Origin: a bacterium
GTDB lineage: Bacteria > CAIWAD01
Direction: 5' to 3'
Length of the DNA: 45,317 nt
Assembly: GCA_030685015.1 (NCBI GenBank)
Contig: JAUXWS010000102.1
Coordinates: 1 to 45,317 of the forward strand
Positions 1-6,550 of this stretch are shown here, in pieces; positions within the stretch are counted from its first letter, which is position 1, and the number at the start of each line of letters is the position of its first letter. The notes below the pieces were generated by a model that was not told where the DNA came from, did not search any database, and saw only the letters and a program-made list of their open reading frames with translations. The position numbers were made by a program, and so were the translations under genes.

Positions 1-1
1 T

Positions 2-169
2 CTAAGCCAGGCCTCGAAGCTCACCGGCATTTCCGAAAAGACTTCGCTCATCAGGTTGGGTCTTGAAGCGCTCATCGCGCTTGAGAGCGCCCGTCGACTG
101 GCCGTGCTTGGGGGATCTGAGAAGAATCTTCAGATCATTCCGCGCCGGCGCTCCGAAGCCGTTCAATGA
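2..169 (+). CDS. vapB: VapB-family antitoxin, 5' end cut by window
   Basis: The frame is open from the window edge and ends in TGA at 167-169. It reads as the C-terminal ~55 residues of a type II VapB antitoxin: a segment with KLTGISEKTSLIRLGLEALI, then ARRLAVLGGSE and a basic PRRR tail, the layout usual in VapB proteins whose N-terminal ribbon binds DNA and whose tail wraps the toxin. The start and DNA-binding ribbon lie outside the window. Its stop overlaps the ATG of the VapC toxin (ATGA), so the pair is translationally coupled. It should neutralise VapC and repress the shared promoter (family knowledge). The frame is shorter than 60 codons here and easily missed. Confidence 0.8.
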   Translation, partial: LSQASKLTGISEKTSLIRLGLEALIALESARRLAVLGGSEKNLQIIPRRRSEAVQ

Positions 170-522
170 CGCTGGTCGATACATCTGTTTGGATTGATCA
201 CCTTCGTAGAGGGAATGATCAGCTTGTGCAGTTGCTCAATGCAGGGTTGGTTCTCCATCACCCTCTCGTCTTTGCTGAGCTTGCATGTGGCAACCTCAGC
301 AATCGCTTAGAGATCCTGGGTCTTCTTTCCTCATTACCGCAGGCGCGCATTACTGAATACGATGAGACGATCCAGTTCATGGAATCAAGAAAGCTGTTTG
401 GATTGAGGCTGGGATGGATCGACATCAATCTCCTTGCTTCAGCTCATTTGACAGGGTGTCGGCTGTGGACTTATGATAAAGCGCTTGTTCGCGCTGCTGA
501 GGGTCTTGGATTAGTCAATTAA
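166..522 (+). CDS. vapC: VapC-family PIN-domain ribonuclease toxin
   Basis: This 118-residue protein is a full-length PIN-domain toxin. The acidic metal-binding residues are visible: D5 in VDTSVWID, E38 in FAELACG, D86 in GWIDINLL and D104 in TYDKAL, the usual Mg2+-dependent ribonuclease set. VapC toxins cleave tRNA or rRNA and are held inactive by VapB. The ATG overlaps the antitoxin stop. GC content is clearly below that of the genes after 1721, and the gene is followed after 12 bases by an attC-like site, which suggests that the pair is a mobile gene cassette. All active-site residues are present, so it is probably functional. Confidence 0.9.
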   Translation: MTLVDTSVWIDHLRRGNDQLVQLLNAGLVLHHPLVFAELACGNLSNRLEILGLLSSLPQARITEYDETIQFMESRKLFGLRLGWIDINLLASAHLTGCRLWTYDKALVRAAEGLGLVN

Positions 523-530
523 TCGCTAAA

Positions 531-662
531 GGCTTGCTAACTCCGCTTGCAGCCGACTTCGCGCCCGTCAAGGCGCATGCATTTTGAGTTCGAAAGCAAA
601 CGTCGGTAGGAGAAAGGCAAGCGCCGCGCCAGGCGCTCCGCGGCTGAAGCCAACGTTAAGCC
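531..662 (+). other. integron attC-like recombination site
   Basis: The stretch after vapC folds as an attC site should. AAC at 539-541 faces GTTAAGC at 655-661 (consensus GTTRRRY). Inside these are unpaired spacers TCC (542-544) and CAAC (651-654). Next come inner boxes GCTTGCAGCC (545-554) and GGCTGAAGC (642-650), complementary except for one extra G at 549, the extrahelical base typical of attC. The loop between is 87 nt and the whole is ~130 bp, at the long end of the known range. The outer left box only partly fits RYYYAAC (TGCTAAC), which is the main weakness. The next gene starts 36 bp downstream, the usual cassette spacing. No integrase gene lies in the window. Confidence 0.5.
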
Positions 663-691
663 AAGTTTTGTTGTGAGTAGCGAGGTATCCG

Positions 692-1297
692 ATGAGTTCT
701 AGTTTGATGAACATTTCAAAGTGCCTGATAATCGCATGGATTACCTTGCAAATCTTTCCGATTACCAGCAAGGCTGTAGAGATGGATGAGCTTACAGGTG
801 CTTACGATACTGGCGTTCTTCCCCCCAATGATGGTGTGCAGACTAGAGGTGCATGGCTCAACATACCCTGGGAGGCAACTTACATCGAGAGTATTCAGCT
901 AATTATCTCAGGGAGCTCGACGAGCGGCATTATGCGCCGATACAACATATATGATGGGAGTTATGAAGACATGCCCTTCATTGGCGAACTACTTCTTTGC
1001 TTGCAGGATGAAGATGAGGAGAGAATACTTTTCGTGGCAGATATCCTTCCTCCAGAAGGCGATTTCACGAACGTGGTTGCCAATTTTGTGCCATTTTCTT
1101 CGGGGTGGAATCCCGATTTTAGTCAGTTAATAGGTATAAATGTTTTAGCGACGCTAAATTTTCTTGCTCCCTACTGCATTGATGGTGAGCCGATTTTAGA
1201 CGCGCTTGCGACCGTAACGTCTGTGCAAATCGTAATGACATATGGAAGTACTACGGTTAGAAAGACATGGGGAGACATCAAGGCGCAGTTCAAGTGA
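692..1297 (+). CDS. secreted protein of unknown function, cassette-like
   Basis: This 201-residue protein is not recognised. Residues 1-28 form a signal peptide (MNISK, then a hydrophobic stretch, then TSKA), so it is probably exported; M6 is an alternative start. The mature part is acidic with beta-prone segments, two cysteines (in LLLCLQ and APYCID) and no known motif. A GAGG sequence lies a few bases before the ATG. Base composition is markedly AT-richer than the flanking genes, with ATA, AGA and TTA codons that are rare elsewhere in the window. It follows an attC-like site and is followed by an inverted-repeat element, so it looks horizontally acquired. No second attC was found after its stop. 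Confidence 0.7.
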   Translation: MSSSLMNISKCLIIAWITLQIFPITSKAVEMDELTGAYDTGVLPPNDGVQTRGAWLNIPWEATYIESIQLIISGSSTSGIMRRYNIYDGSYEDMPFIGELLLCLQDEDEERILFVADILPPEGDFTNVVANFVPFSSGWNPDFSQLIGINVLATLNFLAPYCIDGEPILDALATVTSVQIVMTYGSTTVRKTWGDIKAQFK

Positions 1298-1303
1298 TCT
1301 ACC

Positions 1304-1522
1304 TGGTGGACTGATTCTCGTGAGATGACGGATGATGACGTGCATAGGCCGTCCAGCGCAGGGCGTCCGCGCCGCCGGCGCAGTGGGGCTGCGTCAAAGC
1401 GCGGCAACGCGGCGATGGGCGGCTTGGGCGCTTCCCGTAGGGTTTGCGAGGCTACCAAAGATCCATCCCCCATGCATTGTGTAGCAAACAGCATCCGGCA
1501 GATCACGGGAATTGGTCTACTA
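1304..1522. repeat. dispersed TIR element, copy 1 (~219 bp)
   Basis: This non-coding block aligns end to end with the reverse complement of 8680-8897. Its ends are imperfect terminal inverted repeats: TGGTGGACTGATTCTCGT at the left and ACGGGAATTGGTCTACTA at the right. Shared internal blocks include ATGACGGATGATGACG next to the left end and TTGGGCGCTTCCCGTAGGGT in the middle. It sits between two convergent genes (stop at 1297, pta stop at 1721). It has no transposase, so a MITE-like, non-autonomous element is the best description. It is more diverged at its ends than copy 2. Confidence 0.75.
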
Positions 1523-1667
1523 GCATGAGATCGCAGCCGTCGGCACCGACTGTCACGCCGCTTGCGCAGAGGACGCAAAGAGAAGACAAGGAAACACAGG
1601 CGAGCGCCACGTCTGGCGCGTCGCGGCTGACGACACCGAGACTGTGATTGATCCGTCCCGCACTAAG

Positions 1668-1693
1668 AGCGGGCGACGCTTGCGCCGCCCGCT
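1668..1693 (-). terminator. hairpin downstream of pta
   Basis: An 8-bp perfect stem, AGCGGGCG at 1668-1675 and CGCCCGCT at 1686-1693, lies 28 bp beyond the pta stop. There is no T-run after the stem on the minus strand, so intrinsic termination is uncertain. The remaining bases between the TIR element and this hairpin (1523-1667) show no supportable gene. Confidence 0.35.
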
Positions 1694-1720
1694 GCCGTTT
1701 CATTCAGGATGGTGGATAAA

Positions 1721-2695
1721 TCAGGCCATCAGCGCGGCAATGGCCGCCACGTTGGCGATGTCGCTCCAGGAGCAGCCCCGCGAGAGATCCATGAAGGGGG
1801 CGGCCAGTCCCTGCACCGTGGGGCCGATCGCCTCGGCGCCGGCCAGGCGCTGGGTCAGCTTGTAGCCGATGTTGCCGGCGTCCAGGTCGGGAAAGACCAG
1901 CACGTTGGCGCTCCCCGCCACCGGGCTGCCCGGGGCCTTCTTCTCCGCCACCTTGGGGACGATGGCCGCGTCCAGTTGCAGCTCCCCGTCCACCGAGAGT
2001 TCGGGATCCGCCTGGTGGATGAGGGCGAGCGCCGCCAGCACTTTGTCCACGTCGGCATGCTTGGCGCTGCCTTTGGTGGAGAAGCTGAGCATGGCCACGC
2101 GCGGCTCCGTCCCGGTCAGGGCGCGGTGGGTCTTGGCCGAGGCCAGGGCGATGCTGGCCAGCTGTTTGGCGTCCGGCTGCGGCACGATGGCGCAGTCGGC
2201 GAAGGTGAAGAGGCGGCCGTCGGGCATCACCATGAGGAAGCTGGAAGAGACCGTGTCGATGCCCGGGGCCATGCCCAGGGCGTGCAGGCCGGCGCGGATG
2301 ACGTCGCCGGTGGTGTGGTTGGTGCCGCCCACGCTGGCGTCGGCGATCTTGCGCCGCACCATGAAGGCGGCGAAGTACATGACGGAGCGGGCGGCCTCCT
2401 GGGCCTGCTCGAGGGTCATGCCCTTGGCCTTGCGCAGGTTGAAGAGCTCATGGGCGAAGTCCGCCGTCCACTCGCTGGTGGCGGGATCCACGATTTCGCG
2501 GCTCATCAGCTGCAGGCCGTGCTCGGCGGCCAGGCTTTCCACCACGGCCCGCCGACCGAGCAGCGTGATCCGGCAAATCTCCTTTTCCTTCAAGAACTTC
2601 GCCGCCTGGATGGTGCGGACGTCCTCGCCCTCGGGGAGCACGACGTGCTTGCCGCGCTCTCGCGCCTTCTGCTGCAGGGTGTCCAGGATATTCAT
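1721..2695 (-). CDS. pta: phosphate acetyltransferase
   Basis: This 324-residue protein is the short (catalytic domain only) form of Pta, which interconverts acetyl-CoA plus phosphate and acetyl phosphate plus CoA. The family signatures are present: VVLPEGEDVRT near the N-terminus, SVGGTNHTTGDVIRAGL in the middle, and LVFPDLDAGNIGYKLTQR with GPTVQGL near the C-terminus. The start at MNILDTL has an AAAGGA site upstream, and its ATG overlaps the coaD stop as ATGA. It is the last gene of the STAS-SpoIIE-coaD-pta operon. No acetate kinase gene lies nearby, although an ADP-forming acyl-CoA synthetase is encoded at 42796. Phosphotransbutyrylase is a less likely reading. Confidence 0.95.
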   Translation of the reverse strand: MNILDTLQQKARERGKHVVLPEGEDVRTIQAAKFLKEKEICRITLLGRRAVVESLAAEHGLQLMSREIVDPATSEWTADFAHELFNLRKAKGMTLEQAQEAARSVMYFAAFMVRRKIADASVGGTNHTTGDVIRAGLHALGMAPGIDTVSSSFLMVMPDGRLFTFADCAIVPQPDAKQLASIALASAKTHRALTGTEPRVAMLSFSTKGSAKHADVDKVLAALALIHQADPELSVDGELQLDAAIVPKVAEKKAPGSPVAGSANVLVFPDLDAGNIGYKLTQRLAGAEAIGPTVQGLAAPFMDLSRGCSWSDIANVAAIAALMA

Positions 2696-3177
2696 GGAGT
2701 GGTCCTTTGTATGTGGTCCATCGCCGCCCGCACCACCTCCGGCACGAAGCGGGAGTAGTCGCCGCCGAACCGCCACAGCTCCCGGACGATGGAGCTGTTG
2801 AGGTAGCTCCATTCCTCGCTGGGCATGAGGAAAACCGTCTCCACGCCGGGAGCCAGCTTCCGGTTGATGATGGCCATCTGGAACTCGTAATCGAAGTCGC
2901 TGATGGCCCGCAGGCCGCGCACAATGGCGGAGGCCCCGGTCCTTTGGGCGTACTCCGCCAGCAAGCCGTCGTGGCAGTCGACCCGCACGCCGGGCAGGCC
3001 GGCCGTGCAGGCCTTGACCAGGGCCAGGCGCTGCTCCAACGGGAAGAGCGGCGTCTTGTCGACGTTGACGGCCAGCAGCACCACCACCTCGTCGAAGGTC
3101 TGGCGGGCCCGGGCCACCATATCCAGATGGCCCAGGGTCATGGGATCGAAGGTGCCGGGATAGATGGCCGTGCGCAT
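2692..3177 (-). CDS. coaD: phosphopantetheine adenylyltransferase
   Basis: CoaD transfers AMP from ATP to 4'-phosphopantetheine, the penultimate step of coenzyme A synthesis. The sequence shows YPGTFDPMTLGH (nucleotide-binding TxGH motif), RGLRAISDFDYE and EWSYLNSSIVRE, all standard for the family, and the length (161 residues from this start) is normal. I chose the ATG giving MRTAIYPGTF because it matches relatives and has a GGGAG just upstream. An ATG five codons earlier (3190-3192) overlaps the SpoIIE stop as ATGA and is also possible. The gene is coupled to pta downstream by another ATGA overlap, so CoA supply and CoA use are co-expressed. Confidence 0.95.
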   Translation of the reverse strand: MRTAIYPGTFDPMTLGHLDMVARARQTFDEVVVLLAVNVDKTPLFPLEQRLALVKACTAGLPGVRVDCHDGLLAEYAQRTGASAIVRGLRAISDFDYEFQMAIINRKLAPGVETVFLMPSEEWSYLNSSIVRELWRFGGDYSRFVPEVVRAAMDHIQRTTP

Positions 3178-3188
3178 GGATCTCCCGC

Positions 3189-4673
3189 TCATTCCTGGTT
3201 CTCCTCGCGGCAGACCAGGGCCATCAAGGTCAGGTCGTCCTGGAAACGGACGGCCCGCTCCCCCGCCCCGGTGTGGCGGCGCAAGGAGGCCAGCTGGGCC
3301 TGGATCAGGCTGGCGGCGTCCAGCCAGCGGGACTCGCTCAGGGTGCGCCGCACATCGCCCATGCCGAATTCGTTGCCCTGCCGGTCCAGGGCCTCGTTGA
3401 GGCCGTCCGTGTAGAAGAGGAGTCGGTCGCCCGGCTCCAGATCGACAATGCCCATCTCATAGGTGACGCCGCGAAAGGCGCCCAGGATGAGGCCGCCGCT
3501 GTCCAGCGACTCGATGGCATGGCTGCGGGCGCGCATGAGCAAGGGCGGGTTGTGCCCGGCGTTGACGTAGCTGAGGCGCCGGCTGGGCCGATGATAGACG
3601 CCGTAGCAGACCGTGACGAAGCTGTCCGATTCCGTCACCTCGAGCAGGTGCTCGTTGAGGTGGCCCATGATGCCCGTCATGTCCAGGCGATGCTGGGCCA
3701 GGATGCGGATGCCCGTCCGCACGCTGGCCATGATCAGGCTGGCGGGGATGCCCTTGCCCGCCACGTCGGCGATGACGAGACCCACATCCTGGGGCGTGAT
3801 CATGAAATGGTCGAAATAGTCGCCGCCCACCTCGGCGGAGGGCAGGTTGAGACCGGCCACCTCGATGTCATGGAGGAGCAGGCCCTGCTTGGGCAGAAGG
3901 GAGCGTTGGATGTTGCGCGCCACCTGAAGGTCGGCCACCACGCGGCGGCGCTCCAGCCGGTCGGCCCGCAGCAGCATGTATTCAACCGTTTGCGCCACCT
4001 GGCTGGCCAGCACCTCCATCAGGAGGCGCTCCTGCTCGCCATAGGTGCCCACCCGGTCGGATTCCAGATTGAAGAAGCCGATCATCCTGCCCTCGTGGAG
4101 GATGGGGACGACCAGCTCGCTCAAGGTGCGGTCGCGGGCATTGAAGTAGCGGGGATCCTCCCGCACGTCCGGCACGATGACCGACCGGCCGTGCTTGAGG
4201 ATCCAGGCCATGATGCCGCGGTCCAGCTTCTGCCGGACGAGATGGAGTTTGTCCGTGTCGTAGCCGCGCAGGGATTCCCAGCGGATGGTGCCGTCCCGCG
4301 GATCCATGAAATAGATGCCGGCGGCGTCGAAATCCACCACCCCGCCCAGGGTGTCCATGATGAGCAGGGCGAGGCCTTCCGTGGACAGCTCCTGCCCCAA
4401 CCGGCGGCCCACCTCCCGCAGGAGGCGGTTCTCACGCAGGGTGCGGGCCGGCTCGAGCAGGTCCCGCACGTTGCTGGTCTGGAGGGAAAGCTCTTCCAGG
4501 AGCGCTTTGACCTGCAGGTGCCAGGACTTGTCGGGCGCTGTGGCGGGGGCGTGCGGGGAAGAGATCAACCGCTCAAGGCGCTCCACCAGGACGCGCAAGG
4601 GGTCCAGGACATCTTCGCCGGAGTGGGCGCCCGGGATGGAGGAATGGACCGGTTCCGGTCCGGGGACGGTCAT
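3189..4673 (-). CDS. GAF-domain SpoIIE/RsbU-type protein phosphatase
   Basis: This 494-residue protein has an N-terminal helical region, a GAF-like sensor domain (about residues 85-235) and a C-terminal PP2C/SpoIIE phosphatase domain (about 245-490). Metal-binding acidic residues are visible: D285 in GGDYFD, D303 in IADVAGKG, D423 in YTDG and D479-D480 in QDDLTL; NAGHNPP is also typical. Proteins of this type dephosphorylate STAS anti-anti-sigma factors. The gene immediately upstream encodes such a STAS protein and overlaps it as ATGA, so that protein is the likely substrate. No RsbW-like kinase is nearby. It is in one operon with coaD and pta. Confidence 0.9.
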   Translation of the reverse strand: MTVPGPEPVHSSIPGAHSGEDVLDPLRVLVERLERLISSPHAPATAPDKSWHLQVKALLEELSLQTSNVRDLLEPARTLRENRLLREVGRRLGQELSTEGLALLIMDTLGGVVDFDAAGIYFMDPRDGTIRWESLRGYDTDKLHLVRQKLDRGIMAWILKHGRSVIVPDVREDPRYFNARDRTLSELVVPILHEGRMIGFFNLESDRVGTYGEQERLLMEVLASQVAQTVEYMLLRADRLERRRVVADLQVARNIQRSLLPKQGLLLHDIEVAGLNLPSAEVGGDYFDHFMITPQDVGLVIADVAGKGIPASLIMASVRTGIRILAQHRLDMTGIMGHLNEHLLEVTESDSFVTVCYGVYHRPSRRLSYVNAGHNPPLLMRARSHAIESLDSGGLILGAFRGVTYEMGIVDLEPGDRLLFYTDGLNEALDRQGNEFGMGDVRRTLSESRWLDAASLIQAQLASLRRHTGAGERAVRFQDDLTLMALVCREENQE

Positions 4674-5008
4674 GCGAAGTCTCGGACCGCCTGTTCCACG
4701 TCGGGGAAGCTCTTGAAGACTTGATACAGCTTCGTGATCATGAAGAGGGAGTCGATCTTCTCCGTGACGCAGGCCAGGTGGAAGTCGCCACCCGCCTCCC
4801 GCACCGGCTTCAGGGCCTTGATGAGGATGCCCAGCCCCGAGGAGTTCATCAGCTTGACGTTGGACAGGTCCAGGACGAAGTTGCGGCTGCCCTGGTCCAG
4901 GTAGGACTTGACCTCGTTGTAGAAGGTGTCCGCGTCGGGCCCTCCCAACAGGTTTCCCTTGAGGGTGAGAACCACCACGCCGCCCTGCGTGGCTGCCGAG
5001 ATCTTCAT
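4670..5008 (-). CDS. STAS-domain anti-sigma factor antagonist
   Basis: This 112-residue protein consists of a single STAS domain, as in SpoIIAA and RsbV. The signature DLSNVKLMNSSGLG is at residues 47-60; S57 aligns with the phosphorylated serine of SpoIIAA. Such proteins bind an anti-sigma kinase when unphosphorylated, releasing the sigma factor. The start MKISAAT is supported by a strong AAGGAGG six bases upstream; an upstream in-frame start (MIDSTG) lacks one. It is the first gene of the operon, and the 291 bases between it and the divergent plus-strand gene at 5300 must hold both promoters, although I could not assign boxes with confidence. Confidence 0.93.
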   Translation of the reverse strand: MKISAATQGGVVVLTLKGNLLGGPDADTFYNEVKSYLDQGSRNFVLDLSNVKLMNSSGLGILIKALKPVREAGGDFHLACVTEKIDSLFMITKLYQVFKSFPDVEQAVRDFA

Positions 5009-5299
5009 GGTATGCCTCCTTGGTCCGGTCGAATCTATCATTCACCCTGTGGGCAAACAATCAGGGGGGAGGGTGAAGCGCCCTCCCCGCCACATGCCAA
5101 GCTCACCGGCGGGCAGGGGCGATATGCTACTTTGACCATTGCGAGGGGGCAAGTGACTGTTGATCAACAGACTTGTCCCTGCATGGCCGACTTCGGACAG
5201 AATTCGTGTCCGCCACTGGCCGATAGTGGAAAGGCCAGGCTTCTTGCAGAGCCAAGCCCGGTGCGACAGGTGGGGTCCGTCGCAGGAAAGGAGAGACAC

Positions 5300-5506
5300 T
5301 TGCCCAACTTCAATGAGATCCGGGCCATGGTGAAGGCCCGCGGGATCAAACAACCGCCGGGCGCCAGCCGCGTCGAACTGGTCCGGCTCCTGCAGCTTTC
5401 CGAAGGGAATTTCGACTGCTTCGCCACGGCCGTGGACGGGGTCTGCGATCAAATCGACTGCGTCTGGCGGGAGGACTGTTTCAAGTCCGTCGGCGTGCTC
5501 AAGTAG
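5300..5506 (+). CDS. small four-cysteine protein, SAP-like N-terminus
   Basis: This 68-residue protein starts at TTG, chosen because an AAAGGAGAG sequence lies just upstream and no ATG is in place. Residues 1-35 (FNEIRAMVKARGIKQPPGAS, then RVELVRLLQ) resemble a SAP-like helix-turn-helix seen in many small bacterial proteins. The C-terminal half carries four cysteines in the pattern C-x9-C-x4-C-x5-C (FDCF, GVCD, IDCVW, EDCF), suggesting a metal site or disulfides. Similar small proteins ending in a tryptophan-acidic-cysteine pattern (WREDC) occur in Deltaproteobacteria; function is unknown. It lies 9 bp before galT, so it is probably co-transcribed with galT and glgA. Confidence 0.75.
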   Translation: MPNFNEIRAMVKARGIKQPPGASRVELVRLLQLSEGNFDCFATAVDGVCDQIDCVWREDCFKSVGVLK

Positions 5507-5515
5507 GAACGCTCC

Positions 5516-6550
5516 ATGCCCGAACTGCGTCACGATCCCATCCAGCGCCGCTGGGTGATCATCGCCAAGGAGCGGGGCGCCCGTCCGCTTCAGTTCCGGG
5601 GGGAGCTGCGTTTTCCGCGAAACCCCGCCTGCCCCTTCTGCGAAGGGATGGAAGGCGCCACCCCGCCCGAGATCATGGCGGACGGACCGGCCGGCCGCCC
5701 GCCCAACACGCCGGGCTGGGAGCTGCGCGTGGTGCCCAACAAGTTCCCCGCCCTGCAGATCGAGGGGGAGCCCGACCGGCACGGCGTGGGCCTTTACGAC
5801 GCCATGAACGGGATCGGCGCCCACGAGGTGCTCATCGAGACGCCCCGCCACATGCTCCACATGGCGGAGATGGGGACGGGGCAGATGGAGCGCATCTTCC
5901 TGGCCTACCAGGCTCGCCTGGTGGATCTCAAGAAGGATCCGCGCTTCAAGTATGTCATCATCTTCAAGAACTACGGCGCCGATGCGGGAGCCACCATCGC
6001 CCACCCGCACACCCAGATCATCGCCACGCCGATCACGCCGCGCACCGTCGCCAACGAGCTGGAAAGCGCCCGCGAGCATTTCCGCCTGAAGGAGCGCTGC
6101 CTCTTCTGCGACATCCTGGCCCAGGAGATGGACGTGGGCTCCCGCCTGGTGGCCCTCACCGACCACTTCGTGGCCATCTGTCCCTACGCCTCGCGCTTCC
6201 CCTACGAGGTGATGGTCCTGCCCCGGCGCCACTCCTACGATTTCGGCGTGGAGGCGCCGGAGCGGGTGGCCGAGCTGTCGCGCATCATGCACATCGTGCT
6301 CAAGCGGCTGCGCCTCGCCCTGGGCGATCCGCCCTTCAACTTCGTCTTCCACACCGCGCCCAACACGCACCACCACATGCGGCGGAGCAACTACTGGGAC
6401 ACCATTGTCCACGACTGGCACTGGCACGTGGAGATCCTCCCGCGCATGACCCAGCCGGCGGGCTTCGAGTGGGGCACGGGCTTCTACATCAATCCCGTGG
6501 CGCCGGAAGTGGCCGCCGACCAGTTGCGCAAGGCACAGGTGGAGGCATGA
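5516..6550 (+). CDS. galT: galactose-1-phosphate uridylyltransferase
   Basis: GalT exchanges UMP between UDP-glucose and galactose-1-phosphate in the Leloir pathway. The 344-residue protein has the zinc-binding pair C39-P-F-C42 and a second pair C195-L-F-C198, and the HPHTQ motif at 163-167, where the second histidine (H165) is the nucleophile that carries UMP. The late motif THHHMR and the HWHVEI segment complete the HIT-like fold. HPHTQ rather than HPHGQ suggests the broader hexose-1-phosphate uridylyltransferase group. It is 9 bp after the small cysteine gene, and its TGA overlaps the glgA ATG (ATGA), linking sugar-nucleotide exchange to glycogen synthesis. Confidence 0.93.
   Translation: MPELRHDPIQRRWVIIAKERGARPLQFRGELRFPRNPACPFCEGMEGATPPEIMADGPAGRPPNTPGWELRVVPNKFPALQIEGEPDRHGVGLYDAMNGIGAHEVLIETPRHMLHMAEMGTGQMERIFLAYQARLVDLKKDPRFKYVIIFKNYGADAGATIAHPHTQIIATPITPRTVANELESAREHFRLKERCLFCDILAQEMDVGSRLVALTDHFVAICPYASRFPYEVMVLPRRHSYDFGVEAPERVAELSRIMHIVLKRLRLALGDPPFNFVFHTAPNTHHHMRRSNYWDTIVHDWHWHVEILPRMTQPAGFEWGTGFYINPVAPEVAADQLRKAQVEA

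Noticed and set aside
1325-1647. Short open frames inside the TIR element copy 1 and just after it
   Set aside because: They are not kept in copy 2 and lack ribosome sites.
1298-1720. A second attC site ending the orphan-protein cassette
   Set aside because: No AAC/GTT pair with complementary inner boxes was found after the stop; the TIR element occupies this place.
5009-5299. Riboswitch or attenuator between the divergent STAS and small-cysteine-protein genes
   Set aside because: No conserved aptamer core or terminator/antiterminator pair could be recognised by eye.
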